From contig JADCRB010000007.1 in the NCBI GenBank assembly GCA_021464245.1, positions 2,976,532-3,040,531 of the forward strand: DNA of 64,000 bases, read 5' to 3'. Positions 48,495-61,509 of the stretch are shown piece by piece (the stretch's first letter is position 1; each line of letters begins with the position of its first letter). Under the pieces are notes generated by a model. It searched no databases. It was not told the DNA's origin and worked only from the letters and a program-made list of their open reading frames with translations. A program made the translations under genes and the position numbers. This DNA is from Carallia brachiata (Eukaryota; Streptophyta; Magnoliopsida; Malpighiales; Rhizophoraceae).

Positions 48495-48502
48495 TTTATA
48501 TA
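48495..48502 (-). promoter_or_regulatory. TATA box of the LEA5-like gene
   Basis: TATATAAA on the minus strand, about 208 bases before the ATG, followed by a C/T- and A/G-rich leader of about 175 bases. An intact promoter next to a frameshifted gene argues for a recent lesion or an error. Confidence 0.5.
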
Positions 48503-49712
48503 GGAAGAGAAATTTTTGGCAATTGGTGTTTTCGGGACAGCGCGAAAAGAGAGAATCGGAATGCCCTCCTCCACTCGGATTAAAACTGGCCCCACCCGTC
48601 AAATTAGAATTCCTAGATTTTCTCTCTATTCTTTATTTTCTTGCCAGCTGTCAACTTTCTGTTGGCTGGTTCTTTCCTCTGCTTTGGTCACTTTTTTGAC
48701 TCCGTTTCAAAGTCTAATTCCCCCCCTCCTCATAAACGCCCCCTCAAAAAACGGTCGTGTCACCTTTTTCAGCTTAATTTATGAAGATTTCTTAATTGAC
48801 TATTTTTTTAACAAAAAATTTTGGGGACTTCTCTTTTATATTTTTTTGAGGTAAATTTTATTTATATTTTACAATAATTATACAGTATCAATAATTGATA
48901 ATTGTTCTGTTTTAAAGTTACTGAAATAAAATTATTTAGTGTTATTTTTTTATTATAATGTTTTTATAGTTTATACTATATAATAAGTATGACTTATTTA
49001 AAATAAAAAGTACTAAAATAAATTTTTTTGTATAGAATATAAGTGAATTAGATTCATAACAAGTGCCGTTGTTGAATAATTTTGTTAAATTACATGACAT
49101 TAAGTTTATTATATTGCTCTCACTGTATTGTTTTCACTGAATTGTTATTTAGTTTTTTTCCTATTCTTTATTTTTCCAAGCGATTCGTCAGCTTAATCTT
49201 ATAATCCTTGATTATTATTGCGTAAATCCGACGGAGGCCGAGAGAGTGAGAAAAGTGAGGGATTGAACTTTTTTTTCAATCAGTCAATAAACATAATTAA
49301 CTTCTGTTAAAAAGAATAAATGATCATAATTAAGCACATTAACAACAAGAAAGTAGATAAAATGCTTTGGAATATCGTGTGATTTAGAATAAACGTGTTA
49401 CATGCCAGGAGAATCTCTCAAAGCAATTACCACCTTTTTTTTAACTAAATAATCAGCATTTTAGCCGAAAAAGATAAGGTTGGCCTTCTAGATACGCTGT
49501 ATGTTTTTAAGGCCGCTGGTTTGTGAAGCACTGTGATCACCATCCGCCTCGCGATTACTCCGTTAGCGAAAATATCGGTGGATATAAAAAAATAGATATA
49601 AGGAACTAGAAGTACAATAGCAAAGGAGACAGTTGAGCCGATTTTCGTCGGATTTTGGTACCGACTTATTTATTAAATAAGTCTAAAAATAAGAATTTAG
49701 GTCGACATCATT
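48503..49712. other. AT-rich spacer
   Basis: No supported gene. The first 270 bases are less AT-rich (LEA5-like upstream region); the rest is AT-rich. Confidence 0.5.
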
Positions 49713-49720
49713 TTTATAAT

Positions 49721-50336
49721 TATATGTGTCAAAATGAGTCGTCGGATCGAATTTAGGTTGAGTCACTTCGGATCAGATTACTTATGAGTCAAGTTATCTT
49801 CAGGTTATTTTGAGTTGGGTCACTTCGAGTTCAGTTTGGATTCGGATTAACTCACGGGTTGGCCACGTCATAAAAAATTGATGACGTAACATTTTTTATT
49901 AAAAATTTTTGAAAATTTAAAAAATTTTGTTAAAAATTCTTAAAAATCAAAGAAAATTATATGATTAAAAAAATAATTGAAGAATTTCTTTTAAAATATT
50001 CTAAAAAATTGAAATAAAATTTAAAATTGTATAAAAAATCTCAAAATATTTTAAAAAAATTTATAATTAAAATTTATATTAAAAATAATAGAATCTATAA
50101 TTTTTATAATATAAAGTATGCTAAATTTTTTTATTTTATTTTTTTATTCTCTTAAAAAAAAAAGTTTGGGTCAGACGGATCGGGTTAGGGTTGGGTTCGG
50201 GTTTGACCCAAGATTTTCGGGTCATTTCGGGTTCGAGTTATTTCGAGTTAGGTCATTTTTCGAGTCGAATTCGGGTCGTATTTTTTCAGGCGGGTTCGGT
50301 CAATCTATCGGGTCGGATCAGATTTTGACACTTCTA
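49721..50336 (+). mobile_element. 616-bp hAT-type MITE, copy A
   Basis: Left end TATATGTGTCAAAATGAG; right end reverse-complemented TAGAAGTGTCAAAATCTG. Flanked by TTTATAAT (49713-49720) and TTTATAAC (50337-50344), an 8-bp target-site duplication with one change, as expected for hAT elements. Both sub-terminal regions are full of GGGTC/GGGTT repeats; the core is AT-rich. Confidence 0.85.
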
Positions 50337-50344
50337 TTTATAAC

Positions 50345-51162
50345 GAATAGAACTCGAGCCAAACTTGTTATTATTCAGCCAAATTTTCAAGTTTTTAACA
50401 AATTATATTATTTAATAAAATATTATTAAATGAAAATAACAAAATGATTAAACAAAATAAAAGATTTCATAAAATAATTAAGCCGAACTTTTGAGCTTTT
50501 ATAATGTTAACAAAATAATTAAAATTAAAAGATTTTATTATTATACACAAAAATAAAAGGACAACAAATATTTATTTAAATAAAACTAACTAATTAAAAA
50601 TAAATATTTAATTTTAATGTATAAATATAAATATATGTAACAAATAATTTTTAAAATGAGCATAATGAAATTACTTTTATAATATAATACATGAGTTTAT
50701 GTAGACAAATTTTTAAACGAGTTATTTATGAATTTAATCAAGCTGAGCCTGCCTTTAATCAAACTCGGTTTGTTTATTAAACATGTTTCAGATTTAGACT
50801 CGTATATCGTTCGTTTAGTTAAATAAATGAGATTGAATTGAGCTCTTACAGAATCGAGCCACTAAGTTTTTAACAAATATATCAGATTGCCTATTGAAGC
50901 GAGACATTGTAGGTCCTATAATTTTATACGGTGACTTTTAATAATTTAAAATGTTTTGCCATAAAATTTGCAATGTGCAACAAGTACAAAAGTATGTATA
51001 ATGCACTATGAAAAATTAAATTTTCCGTTCGTTGCATGTTGTTTTTTGTTCGTTGCAGATCACACTGGCCCCATTGCACATTCGACATTTTTAAGCGAGA
51101 AACTTCAAATTTGAAAAAAAAAAAAAAAAGAGAAAAAGATATTTTAAGACAAGGAATTTACA
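50345..51162. other. Spacer between the two inverted hAT MITEs
   Basis: AT-rich, no supported gene. Strings such as CTCGAGCC and AAACGAGTT recall other small repeats, but no ends could be defined. Confidence 0.45.
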
Positions 51163-51170
51163 AGCGACAT

Positions 51171-51755
51171 TAGAGGTGTTAAAATCTGACCCGATTTGAT
51201 GGGTTGACCCGAATCCGTCCGAAAAAATACGACCCGACCCCGATCCAAAGGATGGCCTAACTCGAAATGACCCGAACCCGAATGACCCGAAAATTTTTGG
51301 GTCAAACCCGACCCAACCCTAATCCGATCCGTTTGACCCGAACTTTTTTTTTTATAGGAACAAAAAAAATAAAATGAAAAAATTTAGCATATTTTATATT
51401 ATAAAAAGTATAAATTATACTATTTTCAATATAAATCTTAATTATAATTTTTTTAAGAATATTTTGAAATTTTTTATACAGTTTTAAATTTTATTTTAAT
51501 TTTTAAAAATATTTTAAAAGAAATTTCTTCAATTGTTTTTCAATCATATGATTTCCTTTTATTTTTAAGAATTTTTAGTAAAATTTTTGAAATTTTTAAA
51601 TTTTTAAAATTTTTAATGACGTGGTCAACCCGTGAGTTGACCCGAACCCGAAGTGATCCAATTTAAAGTGACTCGAAAATAATTTAACTCATAAGTAACT
51701 CGACCTAAAGTGACCCAACCCAAACCCGACCCGATAACTCATTTTGACACCTATA
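51171..51755 (-). mobile_element. 585-bp hAT-type MITE, copy B, inverted relative to copy A
   Basis: Left end TAGAGGTGTTAAAATCTG; right end reverse-complemented TATAGGTGTCAAAATGAG. Flanks AGCGACAT and AACCACAT agree at 6 of 8 positions. Reading the minus strand it follows copy A throughout, including GACGTGGTCAACCCGTGAG against the corresponding part of copy A. Confidence 0.8.
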
Positions 51756-52985
51756 AACCACATTATTTCGGCTCTCCTATCTCACGTACATTTTTCTCCG
51801 TCATGCGAATATTGCTATTATTCAATTGAACTCAAGCAAGTGGAGCGTCTCTATTATTTGGATTTCGGTGTCCGTTACAACTTTGCAAGTGCCCGAGTTC
51901 TGACAATTGAGCCTTACAAAAGTTCTCGCAAGAGGTCGCAGCCAAGTCAAGGCAACTTAAAGCCTTCTTCCTTGATTTCCAAGTTTTGTTGCCAAGTTTA
52001 ATTGACTAGTTAAACTATATAGTGGCACGAACACGCTGTTGTTTATGGCTTTCTTCTCCTAGACACCTGTAAAACCTTCCTGGAGTTCTTTTTCAAGGAA
52101 ATTAAGATCAACTTCCCGCGGTTCTCGTAGTTTCCTTCTTTTTAACTCTCTAATTTGTTCTGGAACTTCCGCACGCAAGCGGCTGAAGTTCGTCACCATG
52201 TCCTTTTCTGCTTAGGCTAAAAACATGATAATTAATTAATATGCCATGTTGGGTTTCCCATTGAAGTAATTAATACGTTTGTTTACACTATCTATTTGAC
52301 TCTCCAATAACTAACAACAGTTCAACCAATGAGGCTATCGGTTTTTTTGTAAAGAAATTTAGGTGAGTAAAATAATGTCTCAACAGTTCTATCAAAAAAT
52401 ATTGCGTTTATTCATTAAGAGAGGTATTAAGTCATTGAAAGCAAACCCGTAGTTTAATACCAGTGGCGGGTGTAAATTTAGCTCTACAGTTAGCTGTAGT
52501 AGCTAAGCGAACTCAAAATTTCTTACCTGAATATTAAGCGCCTTAACTAGTTAGACGGCACCAAAACTAATGAAGCAACTGTAGTAAAGAATTAGGTTCT
52601 TTTGGGTTTGCAATGAAGCGCCCACGTCTAATGCCCATACTTTAGTGGGCTGAACCAGTCTTTCTGGGATAGATTCCTAGGCTAAGTCTACTTGGGCCTC
52701 CCAATAAGTCCAGTCCGAGGCTTGTTGGTATTTACCATAAGCCCAACTGAAACAAAACCGGAACCACCGAAGGACTACCCGAGCCATGTTTTAAAAGACC
52801 AACTTTGCAGGATAAAAAAAAATAAAAATGAAAAAAATACAAAAAGGGGAAAAAAAAAAAAGTAAAATAAGGAGGGAAAACAATGAAAAGGAAAAAAAGA
52901 AAACATGAGATGAGAGTGAGACTCAGCGGGAAACTCACTTACGAAGAAAAAAGGAGACGTAAAATAAATTTAAAAAAAAAAAAAA
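51756..52985. other. Spacer and GCP4 upstream region
   Basis: No supported gene. A/G-rich with poly-A runs from 52800 up to the GCP4 ATG. No clear TATA box; such housekeeping genes often lack one. Confidence 0.5.
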
Positions 52986-55900
52986 ATGCTGCACGAGCTC
53001 TTGCTGGCACTGCTAGGCTACACCGGAGATCTCATAATCGACGAGAGAGAGCAGCAGAATTCCGTCGGCGTTCACTTATCCCCCGACGCCGCCATTTCCG
53101 ACGAGTGCACCTTCAAGCTCGCTCCCGACATTTCCTTCCTCGAACCCAGCGACAGGTAAAAATTTAAACAAAAAAAACCCCTCCATTCCTCTCCTTCTTT
53201 CTTCTAGGGTTTTCCAATTTCAGTGAAAAATCATTGACTTTATCAATTGACAGGGATCTCATTGAGAGGATCATCACCTTAGGGTTTTATTACAGAGAGC
53301 TCGATCGCTTCGCCGCCAAGTCCCGGAATTTGAGTTGGATTAGGTCCGGCGGCGGCGGCGGCGGCGGCTTGTCTCCTCTGTCCAGAGTTGCTGAACTGTC
53401 CAATAAAAGAAAAGGAAAACCGAGCGTGTATCGCAGGGCCATTGCTAATGGCATTGTCGAGATATTGTCAGTCTACAGGTCTGCTGTTCTCCACATTGAG
53501 CAGAACCTGCTGTCCGAAACCGTCCCTATCTTGGCCACCGTTACTCATGGCCTCAATAAGGTTCTTGCTCCTTAAATTCTGCGTTCTGTAGGTTTAAGTT
53601 ACGATGTCGATTTTGTTTTGTCTCATTAACGGGCACGTGTGTGTTTTCTCCAGTTTTTTGTGCTGTTGCCACCCCTGTATGAGCTTGTTCTAGAAATTGA
53701 GCGAGACGACATTCGTGGAGGACAGCTTCTTAATCTGCTGCACAAGCGATTGCACTGTGGGGTTCCGGAGTTGCAGACTTGCATCCAGAGGTTTTGCTTT
53801 CACTCTTTAGTTGTTTTTTATTTTTATTTTTTCCTTTGTTGCTAGAACAGTAACTGTTGAAAAGTTTATAACAATGGTTAGCAGTTCAATATCTTGGGCG
53901 CACGGGCATTCGCTTCCATTGTTGCCCCGGCTCTCAGGACTGTTAGGACAACGCATATGTCTAGCAGCCTAGGGTATTACTAATTGCATTTCTATAGCAT
54001 ATGAAATCAAGGATGCAATTTTTTTTTTCTTTCTGATTTGAACGTGAATATGAACTCCAATCTGATGACATTCATTCTTCCTGATTGTATCTCATTTGGA
54101 AAAAAGCATAGGCTTCTGTGGCATGGGCATCAGGTGATGTATAATCAACTTGCCTCATGGGTGGTTTATGGGATTCTACAAGACCAGCATTGTGAATTTT
54201 TCATTGGAAGGTACCGAGCAGAATTCTCTCTGTTGCTAATATCTGATCTTAGTTATCAGGAGTAACGTCCTTGAAAAACTGTGCAGTCAGTTAATGCAAC
54301 TCGGTAAGCAAATGTGGTTGATAATTTGGGCACACGTTGATGACAGTTTTTTTGCCTTATAATCAGTAGAAGAAAATATAAATGTTTCTTGCCTTTTGTT
54401 CTCTTTGCTTTATGCCTGATCTTATATTTACCGTATGGTTACATTAAGCAGCAGACAAGAAGAAAGAGATCTGGAGCATGGTTTATCTCATTCAGACTTG
54501 TCGGAAAAATTGGCACGTTTGTCCACTGATGATACCTCTCTAACAGATTGGCACTCGGGATTTCATATTTCTTTGGTATATATTAGTTTTTCCTTTCAGC
54601 GTTTTACTTTAATTGGACAACTACTGGCATCTTTTTGGCATCCATTAGGATGAGAATTGATTTAGTGTTGACAATATGTCAAATCAGATATTATCATCAG
54701 TGTTCACACTCATGTACGAAGTGCAATATTCTCTCTTGTTCTGCACATATTCTTCTCCTATGGAGCTCTCTTCTGCTTTGGTCTGTAAAGATGATTATAA
54801 AATTGAAGGCAACAGCTGCCATTCATTTGTCCTGCTTGAATTTGTTCCAGTCACGAGACCTTTCATGGATTTTCTTTTTCACATTAAACGTTGAAGGGAC
54901 TTTTTTTCTTTCTTGTCCACCTTCTTTAACATTTGCTCAGTGCTACAAAAAATTAGTACAAATTGCTTGGCTGTTAGAAAATTTCAAGCCTGCTTTTTCT
55001 CACAAAAGGATTTAGTGGTTAATTTATGTAATCCGTTGTTGCTATTTTACAGGATATGCTTCCCGAGTATATTCATATGCATGTTGCTGAATCAATTCTT
55101 TTTGCTGGTAAAGCCATCAGAGTTCTCCGCAATCCCAGCACTGCCTTTCAGTTCAACAATCCTGTATACAGCCAGCCGATACGAAGAGGTGCTCAAAAAA
55201 TAGAAGGATTTGCTGGGCGCTTGAAGGAGCCTTTTGTTGAAGCAAACCTGATTGGAGAAGAATTATTTCCACAGGCAGAGGCTGATAAGATTGAAGCTAT
55301 GCTTCAAGAGCTTAAGGTTCTCTTTTTTCAACCTGCGTAATCTTATACCAGTTCTTGTGCCACCCATTTCATGATATATAACCATGCCTATGATCACGAT
55401 GTTTTTATCATTTGAGTCATTACCTTTACCTTCATGGATTGTCACCCAAAGTGAATGGTCATTTTTCATCTTTTATAATGCTAAGGACTCGTACCTTTAT
55501 ATTGTTCTTCCCATTGATTCATTCTACATCTCAGATCAAATAAGACTTTATCCAATTTTGGTTGGGTAGGTTATCTGATTTTCTTTTTGTTGTGAGTCAA
55601 ACTGGTTGTCTAGTGGAGTAGTTCCAAACCCTTCATAATCAAAGGTTCCCACATAATTACCTGTTAAGAAAGAGCAAAAAAAAAATTCCTTCATGTGTTT
55701 CAGTCCACTTCTTCCTTCCTGCCTTCATTTGCAGAGGTTTGGTATCCGTTTTTGTCTTATGCATCTGTTGGTCCTCATTGAAGATATCCAGACCATCTTA
55801 GTTCCCAAGTGACTTCCCCATATCTTTTTGCCAATAGGGTGCCATACGAACATTGCTATAAATATAATATATGAATTTCCATCTTGTTCAACTTTTTTTT

Positions 55901-56447
55901 GGCCATACATCCATCTCAGCACTCTTATTTATGAGATGCTCACCTTTTGGAGATGTTTCTTGCTATCCAAAGCTCATTATGTACATTATTGCCATTGTCC
56001 CTATCTTCAATATTCTATCAAAGAGTTCAGTCAGCCAAACTATGCCTATCTCCCCCGTTTATTTCCAAATTTCTATGGATATTCATCTGGCCCAAACTTC
56101 TATCTGGAAGACCTGGTTTCGTTGAACGTTGTGCAATTATTTTATGACTGAAATTCTCCGCAGGAATCATCTGAATTTCAGAGGAGACCATTTGAGTGCG
56201 TTGTTGACTCTATTCGGGCTATTGCTGCTAGTCATCTTTGGCAGGTGCTGCATGTGAAATTTTAATTTATTTATCTATTTTTGCATTTAATATATCAGTG
56301 TTAACTTCTGCAGCTTGTGGTAGTGCGTGCTGACTTGAATGGCCACCTGAAGGCTCTCAAAGACTATTTCCTTTTAGCAAAAGGAGATTTTTTCCAGGTA
56401 AAGGGTGGGTAACATCTTTTTTACTTTGTACATATATCATTAGTCCT

Positions 56448-56498
<51 letters not shown>

Positions 56499-59400
56499 AG
56501 TAGTCCTCGAGCTCCTTCTGTTTCTTGTTTGGCTGATACCTAAAGTTATCTGTTTTAGCTTATGCATTTTGCAACTTGCATAATTGTTTTCATAATCCTG
56601 CATGTAGAGCCCAGTAACAGGGGTTGTTTCTTGTTGATCTGGTTGTTGCTCTGCTTTGAGATAATTTAGCTCCTTGAGCTGTTATGTATTGGCATGATTG
56701 TCACAAAAAAAGAAGAAAAAGAAGAAAGGAAGAAAGAAAGAAAGAAAGGTGATCGGTGCCAACTCCATGTAAATTTTGCTATGAAGTACATTGAACTGAA
56801 CTGTAATATGTTTATGCTTTTCTTCCTCGCAGTTTGAGATCCGGTTTCATTTACTTCTCATCTTCCTTATTTTCACCGTAAATGACAGTTAGAAATGCTC
56901 ACCTACAATTTTTTGGTTCAACCTTAAAATGTCCAGTAACTGCATTTATGTCCGTATTTTCCTTGAGCTGTTCTTAACAAACTGCCAATGTAATCTTAAT
57001 GTAGCTTCATATATGATGTCAGTGTTTTCTCGAGGAAAGTCGGCAACTAATGTGTTTACCACCTCGTCAGTCAACGGCTGAAGCGGATCTCATGGTCCCA
57101 TTTCAGCTGGTAAGTTTAGCACGAGAGGTAGTACTGTGGTGAAAATGATTATACTCCCTCATGTAACTAAATATTCGTGATCCTAGTTTGCTCAATTCCA
57201 AATTTGCTAATCATGTGTGAAAGAAACTGGGCTAAATGCAATGCAGGCTGCAATAAAGACAATCAGCGAGGATGACAAATACTTTTCTAGAGTTTCCTTG
57301 CAGTTAATATCAATCTCTCTTGCTAAATTAATTTTTTCCATTATGGTTGCTTATTGTGAAAATTGTTCTAAGATTATGTCTCCATGTGTACTAGCATGCC
57401 CTCGTTTGGGATCACAGTGAAATCCTCCCAAGTAGATTTACCCAAAACAGAAGTTTCTAGTGATGCACTGTCAAGTTCTTCAGATACGTATGTTGATGGC
57501 TGGGACGATATTGCTCTTGAATATTCTATAGATTGGCCTTTACAGTTGTTTTTCACCCAAGAAGTGCTTGCCAAGTAAGATGCTTCTGCCGCATACAATC
57601 ACCACTTCTCTTTCCTTTCGCTTATGATGTAATCTAATCAGATTTAAGTATGTGCATTCCATGTCATTATGAACTTTTTGGGTTCGATAGAATCAATATA
57701 TATGAATCTTATGTTATCTTGTGGTTGAAGATAACAAACTCACCTTGTCAATAGAGAAAGTCACCTATGAGGCTCCAAATTTTAGAAGTCAATGGGTATT
57801 AAATTAACGTCCAATCAAATATTGGTAACCTACCTTGAATAAGAATTCTAAACTGAAGAGGAGATCACATAAAGTTTCAATTGCTGTTGTTTGATACATA
57901 AAGAAATAATGAGGTCATTTTTAGTCCTCCTGCTCAAAAAGAATGAAAAAAAAAAAAGAGAGGTGATTTTAGTCCTCAAACCTAAAGATATGATGATATG
58001 GTAGTCAATCAGTTCAAAGTTCGTCATTCATCATACTCTTCTATAACTTGAGGTTACGGATTATAGCGTAAACATATTCTTGTTTGCATGTAGCATCCTT
58101 GACCTTCCTTATTTGGTTGAAGGTATTCCATAAATTGCTTCATTGCAGAACAAAACTACTCGGCAGTTGTCCAAAGAGATATCAATATTTTTAGTCATAA
58201 ACCTTTAAGTTTTTTTACGTTTGAGTCCTAAACTTTTTTGATATTTCATTTGAGTTCTAAACCTTTTGATTTCATACTACATCAATCCTTTAAGTTACAA
58301 AAAGTGGTCAATCGATTAATAAATGAGTTTAATTTAATAAAAATCATTTAACAAATGTTAAATACATGAATTAAATATTTTTTTCATCAACAAAATATGT
58401 ACATTAAATATTTTTTTAATCAACAAATATACGAATTAAATAGGTAATATGCATATTTTTGATAGAAAAGATATTCAATTCATATATTTAATCTTTTTTT
58501 AAATAATTTTTTGTAAAGTTAAAATCATTTTTTAATAGATTGATCACTTTTGGTAAACAGAGAGACTGATTTAGTAGAAAATCAAAAGGTTTAGGATTCA
58601 AATGAAATGTCAAAAAGGTTTAGGACTCAAACGTAAAAAAAACTTAAAGGTTTAGGACTAAAAATATTGATATCCCGTTGTCCAAATGGTGCCTTTTCAA
58701 ATTTTATGTGCTAATGTTGAGCACACTTCAGGTATCTGAGGGTCTTTCAGTATTTGCTGCGGCTTAAACGTACACAAATGGAGTTGGAGAAGTCTTGGGC
58801 CTCTGTTATGCATCAAGATCACACAGATTTTGCCAAGCATCGGCATGGCCGAGTAACTTGTTCTACCTCTCAGCAGCGTCGCCAACAATTTAGGCCAATG
58901 TGGCGTATTAGAGAGCATATGGCATTTTTGATCAGGAATCTCCAGTTTTACATCCAGGTAATGGGTGCCATTTATATTTTTCCTGTTGAAAACATGCTGG
59001 ATATGAAGTATTCCACATAAAGCTGTAACTGCTAGTCTTAATGCAACCACAGACTAAGTCACCAAAGCCATGCACCACATACTAATGCATGATATTTTTG
59101 ACCAACATTTTTAAAGTTTAATTACGTTATTGTAAAACAATTCTTAAAGCAAGATGGGGATGAATGTTATCCCCTTGTAAAAAATTCAAGTGTAGTTTCC
59201 TGCCAAAAGATTCTCTACCCAAATGACTGATTGGCGAAAGCTTTTGATGTTGCTTTTTTATTTCCTGCATCCCTTTTGCGTCACTTAGGGACACTCCACA
59301 GATGTCGTTTTTTGAACAACTATGAAATCCGCAAATTGTGGATTAAACATGTTTTTCTCTTGACTGGATTAGGTAGCACTTCTCCTAATTTTTCTCAAGT

Positions 59401-60332
59401 TTTTTGTATTTCTTGTCCATATTTATTGTGCATTTACGATGATAGTTACACGTACAACGTTCCATGTTTTGTTTTAGGTCGATGTGATAGAATCTCAATG
59501 GAATGTTTTACAAGCTCATATTCAAGATTCTCATGACTTCACTGAACTGGTGGGCTTCCACCAAGAGTAAGTGTAATTGATGGTTCTTGACTTCTTGTTG
59601 CCTTCTGGGTGATTAATCCATAGAATTGGAACCCCTTTATTTCCTTTTCTGACTGCATGCTGCTACTGGTTTTAGTCTTTTATAACGATGAGTTATAATG
59701 TCTCTCCATGCACCTGTTGTTGAAAATTAACCCTTCTGCTTTATTACATTTATGGGCAGATATTTATCAGCTTTAATATCGCAGTCTTTCTTGGACATCG
59801 GCTCCGTCTCAAGGATATTAGACGGCATAATGAAACTTTGCCTACAATTCTGCTGGAGCATTGAGAAACAAGAGAACAATCCTAATACATCTGAACTGGA
59901 ACATATTGCAGAGGTACACCACCACTAATAATTGGTGTGAAATATTTAGTTTGCCAAAATTCTAGTTAAGTATTAAGTAGTTTTCATATGTTACCTCCTA
60001 CCTAAATATTTTGTTTTCTCAACTGCTAATGATGTATCTATTTGTGGCACCCAGGAATTTAACAAGAAATCAAATTCCTTATACACAATTCTGCGTAGTA
60101 GCAGGCTAGCAGGAAGTCAGCGAGCCCCATTTCTTAGGCGTTTTCTTTTGCGTCTAAACTATAATTCCTTTTTTGAGGTAAAAGGCCCTTTTAACGCCTA
60201 TTCTTAAGACAACGAGTTGTTTTGGGCTATAACGGATCGTTTCATTTTACTTTCTTTTGGCAGGCAATTGCAAGAGGTGTGCTGAATGTTGTTAGACCAT
60301 CCCCAACAATTCCTGTTTTGAGTCATCAATAG
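52986..60332 (+). CDS. GCP4: Gamma-tubulin complex component 4 (GCP4)
   Basis: Subunit of the gamma-tubulin ring complex that nucleates microtubules at the plant nuclear surface and cortex. Sixteen coding exons: 52986-53155, 53254-53560, 53654-53790, 54112-54210, 54455-54575, 55053-55316, 56164-56244, 56314-56397, 57023-57109, 57247-57302, 57395-57574, 58732-58957, 59478-59566, 59760-59913, 60055-60177, 60264-60332. All phases agree and sum to 2247 nt, 748 residues, the size of plant GCP4. It starts MLHELLLALLGYTGDLI. The GCP N-terminal domain includes LLPPLYELVLEIERDDIRGG and LPEYIHMHVAESILFAGKAI. The C-terminal domain includes SIDWPLQLFFTQEVL, RPMWRIREHMAFLIRNLQFY and SQRAPFLRRFLLRLN. Exon 2 holds a GGC run coding seven glycines. 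The exon 10 donor (CA|GTTAAT) is weak. Intron 11 contains a MITE. No lesions. Confidence 0.96.
56451..56494. repeat. (CT)n microsatellite in GCP4 intron 8
   Basis: About 22 uninterrupted CT units; a candidate polymorphic marker. A second, GA-rich run occurs at about 56708-56748. Confidence 0.95.
58175..58676. mobile_element. 502-bp Mutator-like MITE in GCP4 intron 11 (copy 2)
   Basis: Same family, same length and same orientation as the element in PME2 (9657-10158), similar along the whole length. Ends AGAGATATCAATATTTTTAG and CTAAAAATATTGATATCCC. Flanked by the perfect 9-bp direct repeat GTTGTCCAA (58166-58174, 58677-58685). It lies well away from both splice sites except that it ends 55 bases before exon 12. 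Confidence 0.93.
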
Positions 60333-61509
60333 CAGCGAACTATTTTTGAAGTCAGCATCGGCTTATGTGAATCCAAGTTTGTCGCCATAGCATACTGTAA
60401 TAGTGCTTGGTTGCTAATGGAATTTGGGTTGGATATACCTCAAGGGAAACTGGATGGTGCTTTGGGTAGCTCTGCATTGAGTTCGGGTGGCTCTTTGATT
60501 AGACGGCTGGTTGAAATCATGAGTCCTTTTACTTTTCGATAATTGTTTACGAGTGTACTATCCTATGCAGAGGTGGGATGCTATTTGGCTGGCTGGACGA
60601 TGCTTTGCTTCTTTTTCTGCTCTTAGACGCATTGAATATGTCTAGAGCGTCTTTCATTTGTTACCTGCCTGTCCCTGAATGCTCTCACACCGGCACTCGG
60701 GCTCTGATTTTACTGCTTTGTCCGAGCACAATCTAGGGTGGCAAGAAAGTTTGGTCGGTAAACTGTTAATTGTGGCTCTTTTAAGACATTATCATGAGAA
60801 GCAGTGGTTTCCAAGAATATTTATTAGTTAGTGGCTTAGTGCAGCAAGGTCCTTGAGATATCTTATTGCGTGAAGTTTGCCCTTGTAGTTTTTTTCCCAT
60901 AAATACCATCAAGAATTCATAATGCTGGCTGAGTTTGTTAAATTGCACTGATTTTTGTTGGAAATACTCATCATTTTCCATGCTTCGTAGATGGGGGAAT
61001 AATTTTTGTAGTTTTTAGAATCATTTTTGTTGGGAAGCATTGATGGAAGGCCAGGGAGATGCGAATGAGAGATACTTAGAAGCAGAGAGTCGCATGCAAT
61101 GCAAAATGTTTGGGGAAAAGTGAGGATAGGACGATCTCCTAAACATGCTAGCCAAACACTGTGCTATTGAATTAAAAAAAATATAAAACCAAATGATTAA
61201 GTAGTCTATTTAATTATATTTAATTATTTTTTTAATTATTTAGTTATTTAATGTCAATATATTGTTTTGATTTCCCTATGTTATTTTTTAAAAAAATTGT
61301 TGGCCTTTTATGTCGCTCAGGCCACTCGTTAGAATTTAACGCTTTATTGATTTGCATGATAAGAATAAATTTTTTAATCACGGGAGTATTTGGTGGTATG
61401 GTATTATTTCTTTTTAGCGACACGATCGGCAAAGTGTTGGGAAATGAATCAATGATTTGCGGATAAGTGGTTCTTAATTCTTATTATCCTAAAGTCAATG
61501 TGGCATTAA
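60333..61509. other. GCP4 3' flank and spacer
   Basis: The GCP4 3' untranslated region probably reaches a few hundred bases past 60332; no clear poly(A) signal stands out. No other supported gene. Confidence 0.5.
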
